NCBI RefSeq assembly: GCF_905171775.1
Contig: NC_053490.1
Location: 84,384,286 to 84,448,285, forward strand
Source: Rana temporaria
Taxonomy: Eukaryota; Chordata; Amphibia; Anura; Ranidae
DNA length: 64,000 bases
Direction: 5' to 3'
Positions 54,831 to 64,000 of this stretch are shown here, piece after piece. The translations under genes were made by a program, and so were the position numbers. The notes under the pieces are model-generated. The model was not told the origin of the DNA and made no database searches. It was given only the letters and a program-made list of their open reading frames with translations. Numbering within the stretch: the first letter of the stretch is position 1; every line of letters starts with the position of its first letter.

Positions 54831-55960
54831 GGAATAGAGATAGGGTTTGTTGGGACCCCAGAGGCCCAAAAAAGCCAAGGAGGTAAATAGGGGCGGGTGG
54901 ACTATATCGGTACTAGGTAAGTAAGTTAAACAGGAGAGTATAGTAGAGGTAAAAAAGTTCAATTTATTAAAAGTAAGAAATGGGGAATACACAATTTTAA
55001 AAAAATACATCAGTAGTAATGTAAAACAGATAGATTATACGACCAGCTAACACATCATAGAGATGGTATAGAGCACTAATCTGAGGGCAGCGATGAAGCG
55101 GAGGGGGTCATATAGATCAGGATCTCTACTAGTTTCGCTACTGTGGTAGCTTCGTCAGGAGATATTAGTCTGTGCACAAGAAGTCCACTCGTTGGGGGAG
55201 CATAAGCCCAGTGTGGAGAAAAAAATCTCACACGAGGTGTAAGATGGTAAAGATGCCCCAGCACAATGAGGATCTGTGGTGACTGTGTAAAATGTTAGAA
55301 ATTTAAGGCCCTGAGACCTATCTGGTAGTAGGCAGAAACCCTTACAGAAACGCCATGTACAAAGCTGGAAGTAACCAGTTAGGAGATACCAGCAGTGGTG
55401 GTAATTTGGATGTAGACCGCTTGTAGTGGATGCACCATTAAGCGTGTCCCAGGGCCGTGTCTCAGCCAAGTGCTGAGAAGATCATCTGTGCAATTCATGC
55501 TCCCCTCTGCGTGCCCTCTCACTCACCAGAAATCCAGAACACCCATGACAGAAGTCATAAACGCTTGAGAGGGTGGGTGGGCTCTGTAGTCCCACATGCT
55601 GTGTTACCAACTGCAGCGTGCGTTGCCCTCAGTAAACCATCAGAGATCCAAGATTCCTCTAGGAAGCACACAAACATTCAAAGGACAGCTGGGCTCTGTG
55701 ATCCCACGTGCTGTGTCTCCAACTGCAGCATACGTTATCCTCAGCAAACCATCAGGGATATGTACAAATGGCAAAGAGAGAAATATAGCGTAATTCCTTT
55801 TGTTTATTGCATAAAACTCAAATTTTACGTTCACATGTAAAAACGTTTAAAACGGTGTTAAAAACCCGGAGCCGAAAGTGGACAACGGCTTGCGTCTCAC
55901 CGGCCTGTTTTTATATGCTTGTAATAAAAGACTAACATGTGAGTATATATTGCTTTATTG
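54831..55960 (-). repeat. Hairpin-type element(s) with a 112-bp tandem duplication
   Basis: 54832-55160 on the minus strand starts with CTGACGAA, stem GCTAC/GTAGC, GAAAC, and has TTAATAAATTG near 54965. 55579-55650 and 55691-55762 are direct copies with a 112-bp period (GGGCTCTGTAGTCCCACATG against GGGCTCTGTGATCCCACGTG). Frames here have no motif. Confidence 0.5.
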
Positions 55961-56226
55961 TAATAAAACCTTTTAAATGATTAGTATGATTAGTATGCTC
56001 TATTCCAGGCATCACTAAATGGTGGACTGCGGGCCGAATCCAGACCCAGTAGCAGCCCTATGCGGCCCGCTGCCTCTACAAATAGTTGCCTGAGTGTTCT
56101 CTCCCCTCTGCCGGCTTGCCTGCTCGACGCTGCCGCTAACATCATTGATTACAGGGAGGCGCGGTAGGTCTCTCCTTTACATCATCGCATCGCATCACTC
56201 CCCCTTCCTCTCCCCCTCTCCACACT

Positions 56227-56405
56227 CCCCTACCTTAGTCACACAAGCCTGAAAGCGCTGCACGTCTGGACAAAGGGCGGGACTTTTCAAGTTACAAAGC
56301 AGATGATTGGTTGCTTGCAACCAATCACCTGCCTTTAACTTGAAAAGTCCCGCCCTTTGTCTGGAGCTGCCATGCTGCTTCCCGACTTGTGTGACTAAGG
56401 TAGGG
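56227..56405. repeat. Hairpin with ~75-bp arms
   Basis: CCCCTACCTTAGTCACACAAG faces CTTGTGTGACTAAGGTAGGGG; further in, ACAAAGGGCGGGACTTTTCA faces TGAAAAGTCCCGCCCTTTGT, with GGTTGC/GCAACC at the tip. The two arms differ mainly in a middle stretch. Confidence 0.9.
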
Positions 56406-56464
56406 GACTGTGGGGAGGGGGAGGGAGGGGGATTGCTGAGTTGATGAAAGGAACAGTCGGACTG

Positions 56465-57570
56465 TGATGGAGGGAGTCTGTAATGGAGCTGGGTCCTGTA
56501 ATGGAGCTGGGCCTTGTAATGGAGCTGGGTCTGTAATGGAGCTAGGTCTTGTAATGGAGCTGGGTCTTGTAATGGAACTGGGTCCTGTAATGGAGCTAGG
56601 TCTTGTAATGGAGCTGGGTCTTGTAATGGAGCTGGGTCCTGTAATGGAGCTGGGTCCTGTAATGGAGCTGGGTCTGTAATGGAGCTAGGTCTTGTAATGG
56701 AGCTGGGCCTTGTAATGGAGCTGGGTCCTGTAATGGAGCTGGGCCTTGTAATGGAGCTGGGTCTTGTAATGGAGCTGGGTCTTGTAATGGAGCTGGGTCC
56801 TGTAATGGAGCTGGGTCTTGTAATGGAGCTGGGTCTTGTAATGGAGCTGGGTCCTGTAATGGAGCTGGGTCTTGTAATTGAGCTGGGTCTGTAATGGAGC
56901 TGGGTCCTGTAATGGAGCTGGGCCTTGTAATGGAGCTGGGTCTGTAATGGAGCTAGGTCTTGTAATGGAGCTGGGTCTTGTAATGGAACTGGGTCCTGTA
57001 ATGGAGCTAGGTCTTGTAATGGAGCTGGGTCTTGTAATGGAGCTGGGTCCTGTAATGGAGCTGGGTCCTGTAATGGAGCTGGGTCTGTAATGGAGCTAGG
57101 TCTTGTAATGGAGCTGGGCCTTGTAATGGAGCTGGGTCCTGTAATGGAGCTGGGCCTTGTAATGGAGCTGGGTCTTGTAATGGAGCTGGGTCTTGTAATG
57201 GAGCTGGGTCCTGTAATGGAGCTGGGTCTTGTAATGGAGCTGGGTCTTGTAATGGAGCTGGGTCCTGTAATGGAGCTGGGTCTTGTAATTGAGCTGGGTC
57301 TGTAATGGAGCTGGGTCCTGTAATGGAGCTGGGTCTTGTAATGGAGCTGGGTCTTGTAAAGGAGATGGGTCTTGTAATGGATCTGGGTCTTGTAATGGAG
57401 CTGGGTCTTGTAATGGCGATGGGTCTGTAATGGAGCTGGGTCTGTAATGGAGCTGGGTCTGTAATGGAGCTGGGTCCTGTAATGGAGCTGGGTCTTGTAA
57501 TGGAGCTGGGTCTTGTAATGGAGCTGGGTCTGTAATGGAGCTGGGTCTTGTAATGGAGCTGGGTCTGTGA
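56465..57570 (+). repeat. Minisatellite, 17-18 bp TAATGGAGCTGGGTC(C/T)TG units, with 411-bp higher-order copy
   Basis: About 60 units. One-base-shorter units and variants (GAGCTAGG, GGAACTGG, AATTGAGC, GGGCCTTG) occur in the same order 411 bp apart, e.g. GGAACTGG at 56574 and 56985 and AATTGAG at 56876 and 57287. So 56474-56884 and 56885-57295 appear to be exact copies. Long Met-Glu-Leu-Gly and Asp-Pro-Ala-Pro frames are array by-products. Confidence 0.95.
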
Positions 57571-57838
57571 TGTAAAAGGGAGAGTTGTGCTCTTAAGGGG
57601 GGACTGAGGGCACTGATGTAAGGGCTTTCTCACACTTGTGCAGAGATCTATGTTTTTCTGCCCTAGAAAAACACAGGTACAGTATCTACAAGGGCAACAG
57701 AAAACAATCGTGACGTGCAAGAGAGGCTGTGATGTGAAGGATCTGAGTAATCACCAATATGACACTCGGACCTCCGCTGGAAGAAAATTTTACTGACTGG
57801 ACCCCCGTGAATTTTAATTCAATACCCCTGCTCTATTC

Positions 57839-58287
57839 TTACCATGTGAGTATGTCTAACCACTGGGATAGTGTGGAAAAGGAAAGGATACATTTATGAA
57901 AGATACAGGATTTCACTATTACAGGCAAACTTTATATGGATAGCTGGTGAGTGAGGGCACAAGAGGAGGGGAGCACAGCACTTTCATCAATTTTTCCCTA
58001 TATCATTGCACAGATTGCACTCTTTAAATAACTTTTTTTGCACGGATTGCACTTTAAAAGAATTATCGTGGCACTGAAGATTTACAGGACTTTATAAACT
58101 TTTACACTGGAATTTTTTTTTTATTTTTGTCACTCTTCATGCGTATGTATTTATGGTTGTTTCATACAAAAAACATGCATCACTCAGAACAGTGGAATTC
58201 GAGTGCAGGCTGGAAATTGCAATCTGGGTGCCAAAGCTGTGGTGTCCTTCCATCCACCCAAAGTCAGTATAGTCATCAGAAAAGGTC
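57839..58287. other. Unassigned, possibly part of the adjoining inverted repeat
   Basis: Contains TTGCACAGATTGCACTC and TTGCACGGATTGCACTT as a 38-bp-spaced pair (about 58007-58050). No other structure. Confidence 0.35.
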
Positions 58288-58524
58288 AGCTGGCAACTCC
58301 ATAATGCTCAAGTATTTTATTTTGTCATACCAGTGAGCACACAGTCAGCGGCGGACACGTTTCGGCGATAAGTCTTGTTCACAGCACACAACATTGTACT
58401 AAGGCAATACTTCCCATTCTCCTTCTGTCAGCATTACACCTGCTGACATTTCGGGATTGATATGTTTTTGTTTAATTCAATGTGTTACTAATTGGAGGAG
58501 GGGTGGAAACCATCTTGATGTTTT

Positions 58525-58576
<52 letters not shown>

Positions 58577-58700
58577 TTTTCAATTCATATGTGTGCTGTT
58601 AACAAGGCTTATCACCAAAACGTGTCTGCCACTGACTGTGTACTCACTGGTATGACAAAATAAAATACCGGTACTTGAGGATTATGGAGTTGCCAGCTGT
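58288..58700. repeat. Inverted pair of hairpin elements around (AT)n
   Basis: 58288-58390 and 58591-58700 are imperfect complements of each other (GTGAGCACACAGTCAGCGGC against GCCACTGACTGTGTACTCAC; GTATTTTATTTTGTCATACC against its complement). The minus-strand copy has GAAACGTGTCC, and the plus-strand copy has AAAACGTGTCTGCC. (AT)n lies at 58529-58575. Confidence 0.8.
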
Positions 58701-59593
58701 CCTTTGCTGATATTGTAGAAAATTAGCTTATGGTTATACATTTTTTTTTATATTTCTATGTCACTTTATTTAGCACAGACAGTGCAGGGACTTTCTATAC
58801 ATTGCTCCCAATGTTGCCTGTATAGTCTCGGCCAAGACATAACTGTGAGCAGTGGCAAAGAACATGGAACCTACAAGGTAAATGACCACTAAACACCAAG
58901 AATGGGGCACAAATGATACAGGGTCACCATTCCTTCCACTGATCAGTGATGCAGGGGCATATATTACTCCAAATGACACAGGCATTTTTGTTAATCCTAC
59001 TGACTACTAACGCAAAGGCATTTATTACTTCCACAGAGGCATTATTTACTCCCAGAGACCACTGACATGGGGCATTTATTATTTCCCCTGTCCAGTGATA
59101 TAGGGGCGTTTTTCCACTGATCATCGACACTGTGGAATTTTCACTCCCACTGGCATTTTTTTTTACTTCTACTGGATACAGTCCAGCCCTCAAACACATA
59201 CCATACAAACTTAGAACCTGAGAAACAGGGGCACCTTTGGACAGATAATTTGTTGTAGACTACACTGCAACAAACAACTGTTGAGATAAACACTTTGGTT
59301 GGGGCTACTGTATATAATACACAGCATAGCAAATAGAATATAGGGGTCAAGCCTATGTCTACAAAGGGGTCAATTTCTAAAAAAAAAAAAAAAAAAACAC
59401 TTTGTCAATGTCTATGCATTCACATAAAAGTCACAAATAGTATCTGTATTTCTTGTAATATGTGTGAAATGTAAGTTTTTCTTTGTTAACTTTCACAGGG
59501 CAAATGTAAATCCTTAACATATGATCCAAACTGAAAAATGCTTTAGAAATATTCAACCACAAAAGTTAGGCAACATTCAACCAATAGAGAACA
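58701..59593. other. Unassigned non-coding
   Basis: Nothing recognised apart from an A-run at 59380-59397. Confidence 0.45.
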
Positions 59594-59595
59594 TA

Positions 59596-60094
59596 CAGTG
59601 ATGAAAATAAGTATTTGAACACCCTGCTATTTTGCAAGTTCTCCCACTTGGAAATAATGGAGGGGTCTGAAATTGTTATCGTAGGTGCATGTCCACTGTG
59701 AGAGACATAATCAAAAAAAAAAAATCCAGAAATCACAATGTATGATTTTTTTAAACTATTTATTTGTATGATACAGCTGCAAATAAGTATTTGAACACCT
59801 GTCTATCAGCTAGAATTCTGACCCTCAAAGACCTGTTAGTCTGCCTTTAAAATGTCCACCTCCACTCCATTTATTATCCTAAATTAGATGCACCTGTTTG
59901 AGGTCATTAGCTGCATAAAGACACCTGTCCACCCCATACAATCAGTAAGAATCGAACTACTAATTCTTCTTCCTCCAAACACGGTTATTGTCATCGTACA
60001 TGCACCTACGATGACAATTTCAGACCCCTCCATGATTTCCAAGTGGGAGAACTTGCAAAATAGCAGGGTGTTCAAATACTTATTTTCCTCACTG
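59596..60094. mobile_element. Short Tc1-derived element (MITE), TA duplication
   Basis: 499 bp. Ends CAGTGATGAAAATAAGTATT and AATACTTATTTTCCTCACTG with the inverted repeat extending about 110 bp (including TTGCAAGTTCTCCCACTTGG and its complement). TA at 59594-59595 and 60095-60096. The interior keeps a second copy of AAATAAGTATTTGAACACC at about 59781. No transposase left. Confidence 0.93.
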
Positions 60095-60096
60095 TA

Positions 60097-61930
60097 GTAT
60101 AACACTATAGGCTAAAAACATTCAACCAGAAGAGAAAATAATATGAGGGAGACCTCTGGACTGTGTACAAAGCGTATAGAGTTTCCTGTGCTCAACACCA
60201 TCAATGTAAGGAATCAGTTACTGCAGAGAGCAAACTATTTAACAGAGCTGATACAATGTTACAGAGACAGAACTCTCTTGTTTACCTTGGGTGATCTGTT
60301 GCTCATCTGAGTGGGGTTTAGTCCGGTAAACTTATCAATCAACCTGTTAAAAAAAAAAAAAAAAATTGTCACACAAAGAAATTCCATCTCTGCAGCATGA
60401 AATATTTCAAGATACATGGATGCTATTAGTATAAACCATTTGCTGATTAAAATGGAATCACAGTCGGTGGCAGTAAGAGCTCCATGCCATGATTCCTGTC
60501 TTCTCGCTCTTGCCAAAATCAATGCAATACATACCAATCCCAATTGTCTATCTATAACTGTCTGGAAATCAGTATGAAACACAGGACTTAGAAAGTGGCT
60601 TCTGCATTGCAAGGCTTTTTACAAAGGCATATTGCTTTAAAGGAGATTAATATGTAGCCCACTGGCGAGCACTGCTACCAGTTTGATTTCCACCAAAGAT
60701 CCAATCTGCCTAAAGATTGTACATTTACATGGGATTCTTCCTTGGCCATATCATGTTTATGTACATTTTTGTCAATGGATATTACTTTGCAAAGAAAACT
60801 ATATTGTTAAAGCACATTAAAGGGCAACACATTTTTATTTATTTTTTTAAATTTTGGTAGAGTGGGTTCTTTTGCTGTCTGCGTCCCCCTGGGGAGATTT
60901 ACTCTTCCTATATGTCTGTGAATATTATCATTAGGAAAGTAATAGATAGGTAATCCAAAATTTTACATGGTGATGTGGGAAAATCATCCAACTGGGGCAC
61001 TTGTTTTTGGTAATAACTGTCTCACAGGGTATTTCCTTTTGAATATATTTACTCTCACTCCTAGTTATATCTACAGGGTAGGAAATGGAGGGGCATAGGA
61101 CACAGATACCAATAAAAAATAATCTGACACATTTTAACCATTGCCTACTTTATGAGAATTTAAAAATACAAAGTTTTTACTTTGGAAACACAGTTAGAGT
61201 TCCTTTTACATGTGCTAAGGAACGAAAACCTATTATGTTAACTGACATAAGTATAAAACAATGTGCGGCTCTTTTCTTCCGTTTACATTTTTGAAGATGG
61301 TAATTTATATTACCCAGCTTATCCTATTATATTTTGTATAGGAGCTTGAATTGCACATTCATCATCTTGTGTCGATGACATGGAGAAGTAAGCAATTCTG
61401 TGTTCTAAGCCATTCCTGCTTGTAGCTATGCTTTTGCTTTGTACGCCTATGCAAATATATTGAACAATTCACTAACAACATGTTACATTGATATGTACAT
61501 GAACATTTTGTCAGGCATGAGTGGAGATGAATAATGAATTAAGCAAATACAATTCAAAATGTATGCCAGGTATACAGTGTATTAAACAATGTAAACAAAA
61601 TAAAAATGTTAGCCCAGATACCACAGATTTTATTGAACACAGTGAAGAGTACAATGGTCTGCAATTACTGTACCTAGAGAATCAATTCTTGTTTGGCCTG
61701 GTACTGGCAGTGCAACCAATCCCTACCTGATTTTAGTTTTTTGATCTGGTCATCCAATTGCAGCAAAAGTGCTAATGAATCATAGAAGTTGACTTTTATA
61801 CAGAGCAAATAAATTGCTGATTCTAAATAGGGAAAACTGATGGAATAGAAAAATATTTGGGAAGAAAAAGCATAAAAAGGTGAAATGCCTAACAAAACTG
61901 CATTTGCCTTTATTCAATGAGGATTTATTA
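60097..61930. other. Unassigned non-coding
   Basis: AT-rich, with an A-run at 60348-60364. Several short frames without family motifs. Longest stretch without recognised repeats. Confidence 0.45.
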
Positions 61931-61934
61931 TACT

Positions 61935-62390
61935 TAAAATAGAAGTATGAATTTTTTTCATAAATCAGACTTACCTAGCTGGATGTAGCATTGGTCCAAC
62001 GCTGCATCTGTCCTCCCTGGCTCTAAGACTTAAAACCGAGCAATCAAACACTGCTGATTGCTCAGTTTTCAGTCATCAGCTCTCTACTCTGCCCCCCACG
62101 CTCACTGGAGTGCTGGGCTGTAGAGGGGGTGGGAGCATCCGGCTCAGGCTCTCAGTGGCTCGCTGAGAGGCTGAGCCGGGTGCCAGGCAAGGCATGTGGG
62201 CAGTTCCTAACAATATGGTTGTGATCCTTCCCAAGCCTGGACCGGCTCTGTGACATCCACGGACAGCGGGCTTCAGCCCACTGTCAGCTGAAAACGGGTC
62301 ACAGGAGTGCAGAACGGATTGTACTCCTGTGATTCACAGGAAAAGTACAGCCAAACAAACTTTGGCTGTACTTCTCCTTTAAGTGCTAAA
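61935..62390. repeat. GC-rich dispersed repeat with end palindrome
   Basis: Ends with AAGTACAGCCAAA / TTTGGCTGTACTT (62343-62371) and CTCCTTTAAG. Internal complementarity GAGCCACTGAGAG-type (62140-62175). GC-rich against AT-rich flanks; non-coding. Confidence 0.5.
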
Positions 62391-63154
62391 TGGTGAGATA
62401 AGTAACAACCAATCAAAATCTTTATTTTACTGGTATTACTGCAGCAAAGTAAATGCTGATTGGTTTCTATGGGTTTTTAACATACTAAATAGACAGTTGT
62501 GGAGCCATAAGGCAACCAAATATAAAGACAAAACCGATGTCTATTCATGTAAACTATGTGTGTTCAAGCAAATAAATAGTACCAATATAGCCATTAATTG
62601 CACTGCATAAAGTCACATGGTTAAAACATCATCTTTATTGTATAAATAAAACCCATAAAGTGCTTTATTTATGTCCTATTTGGACTAGTGCAGGGAACTA
62701 ATTCAACAGAGAAATCGCCCACCTCTCCACCTTGGCCAATAAGCAGTATTTATTGATAACAAATACAAAGCTTTCTTCTGAATGGCAGATACACAATCAA
62801 CCCAGCTCTTTTTATTTATGGCAGTAGATGGGAAGTTGCCCATACTGCTGCTGGAACACAGCACCACCTACTGTATGTCGCTAATTCTACTATACTATAC
62901 TACTATACTATACTACTGCATAGCTTGGTAATGGAAATGGGCCAGCTTTAACTATTAAAAGTAAAATAAACATAGAATTCTACTCTAATGACACAAGATA
63001 GGTAATATACAGTATATTAGTTTCAAGGCTGATAACTTTACTTCCCCAAGTTAAAGTAAATCTGTAACCATTCCATCCACAGGCAAGCACTGGTCGCATG
63101 ATATTGCAGGCATCTAAAAAGTGTCATGCTATCCCTAAATTCTATGGTGCTGTA
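62391..63154. other. Unassigned non-coding
   Basis: A short TACTATACTA repeat at 62888-62915; otherwise nothing. Confidence 0.45.
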
Positions 63155-63158
63155 TTAA

Positions 63159-63622
63159 AGTGGTTGTAAGAGCCATTCTATGCATTAGGATAAAACACCT
63201 TCCGTGTGCAGCAGCCCCCCGTAATACTTACCTAAGCTCCATCTAGATCCAGCGATGTTGCAGGAGTGTCTCGGCTGCCCGGAACTCCCCTCCTCATTGG
63301 CTGAAACAGCAGTGAAGCACCATTGGCTCCAGCTGCTGTCAATCAAAGTCAGTCAGCCAATGAGGAGAGAAAGTGGGCAGGGTGGGGCCAGGCTGCTGCT
63401 CTATGTCTGAATGGACATACAAAGCTGTGGCTTGACTGGGTGCTCCCATAGCAAGGTGCTTGCTGTGGGGGCACTCAACAGGAAGGAAGAGGACAGGAGA
63501 GCCAAAGAGAGACCAGAGAAAAGGAGGATCTGGGCTGCTGTGTGCAAAACCACTGCAAAGAGCAGGTAAGTATAGCATGTTTGTTATTTTTAACAAAAAA
63601 AAAACTAGACTTCACAATCACT
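63159..63622. mobile_element. TTAA-flanked MITE
   Basis: TTAA at 63155-63158 and 63623-63626; ends AGTGGTTGTAAG and CTTCACAATCACT are inverse with two or three differences. The interior has CTCATTGGCTGA / TCAGCCAATGAG hairpin arms (63294 and 63353). The target choice suggests mobilisation by a piggyBac-type enzyme. The same AAAGTGGTTGT start is found at 21938 and 46633. Confidence 0.8.
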
Positions 63623-63626
63623 TTAA

Positions 63627-64000
63627 GGAAAAAGTTCCAGGCCTTTGCTATGGCTTACTGTGCAGTCCATCTCTTTCTGCTCACTTCCCAGTTGAGAGCA
63701 ATACAGCACCCTGAATATACACATAAGAGGTTACAATCTACAATCCATTTACACTGAACATGTGAGATATACAGATCTAAAAGACAAAATATATGCAACT
63801 GAAAATTTGAGTAGCTATCCTTCTTATTTTGTGGAGCTAAAAATGTAAAAGCTTTTTTTTTTATTATTTATTTTATTGAAAATTTTCACTGTGAAGGTAC
63901 AAAACAGGGCTTTTGGGGCATACCCTGGCCAAGTGGTGCACATAGCTATGTGCATAACAGTAAAAAACAGTCTGCTGCACTCAGGCGAAATAGAAATGAT
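63627..64000. other. Unassigned; window edge
   Basis: 63855-64000 begins with a T-rich tract and TATTTTATTGAAAATTTTCA, which could be the tail of a minus-strand LINE that continues beyond the window, but no coding is visible. Confidence 0.3.

Larger units (their letters stand above)
56006..57830. mobile_element. hAT-type element filled by a minisatellite, exact 8-bp duplication CTCTATTC
   Basis: Left end CAGGCATCACTAAATGG, right end ...CAATACCCCTG. CTCTATTC at 55998-56005 and 57831-57838. 1,825 bp containing a hairpin (56227-56405) and the large tandem array (56465-57570). CAG...CTG ends plus the 8-bp duplication indicate hAT. No transposase sequence is visible. Confidence 0.88.

Noticed and set aside
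57007..57720. 237-codon minus-strand open frame rich in Asp-Pro-Ala-Pro-Leu-Gln
   Set aside because: It is the complement of the 17-18 bp minisatellite; parallel frames exist on the plus strand and shift whenever a one-base-shorter unit occurs. No protein family.

Overview
The window looks like non-coding, transposon-packed nuclear DNA of an amphibian, most likely a frog and perhaps a ranid. The basis is the mix of element families: Tc1 elements with very long terminal repeats, piggyBac, CR1-type and L1/Tx1-type LINEs, and abundant foldback elements with ends such as CGTGTGTACGCGGCC and GGGCCAGATTC, which I associate from memory with frog genomes. No bacterial features are present: no operons, Shine-Dalgarno sites, CRISPR or integrons. 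I found no host protein-coding exon and no tRNA or rRNA gene. Every coding stretch I could recognise belongs to a transposon and almost all are broken.

Layout. 1-3.6 kb: a foldback repeat, a minisatellite and a 5'-truncated CR1-like LINE (minus strand). 3.9-6.6 kb: a collapsed L1/Tx1-like LINE carrying a short insert. 7.2-11.2 kb: nested foldback/MITE elements. 12.4-15.6 kb: diverged repeat fragments. 16.7 kb: a clean hAT MITE. 18.5-21.5 kb: a Tc1 transposase fragment and a LINE fragment whose reverse-transcriptase motif A has expanded into a 33-bp minisatellite. 24.1-26.5 kb: a TA-flanked element with a long hairpin and minisatellite, then a hAT MITE. 27.4 kb: a solo LTR. 28.6-31.5 kb: a complete piggyBac element inserted at a TTAA of an older Tc1 copy; its transposase has a single frameshift. 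31.6-36.4 kb: TTAA-type repeats and MITEs. 37.0-42.9 kb: a deleted Tc1, a 41-bp minisatellite and a near-complete Tc1. 43.2 kb: a second solo LTR. 45.4-53.6 kb: hAT, MITE and LTR fragments, several nested. 54.3-60.1 kb: Tc1 fragments and a 1.8-kb hAT-like element filled by a minisatellite that contains an apparently exact 411-bp internal duplication. 60.1-64 kb: mostly unassigned AT-rich sequence with two foldback repeats.

The elements do not act as a pathway; what the window records is the order of insertions. The firmest evidence is target-site duplications: TTAA (piggyBac), TA (Tc1), 8 bp (hAT, five cases), 5 bp (LTRs), 3 bp (the roughly 400-700 bp MITEs). The least explained pattern is a set of six to seven short elements that share a hairpin of the form CTGANGAA-stem-GAAAC followed by an AATAAA. 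It resembles, but does not exactly match, a hammerhead ribozyme core. All homology statements come from reading the sequence and recalling family motifs; no search was run.
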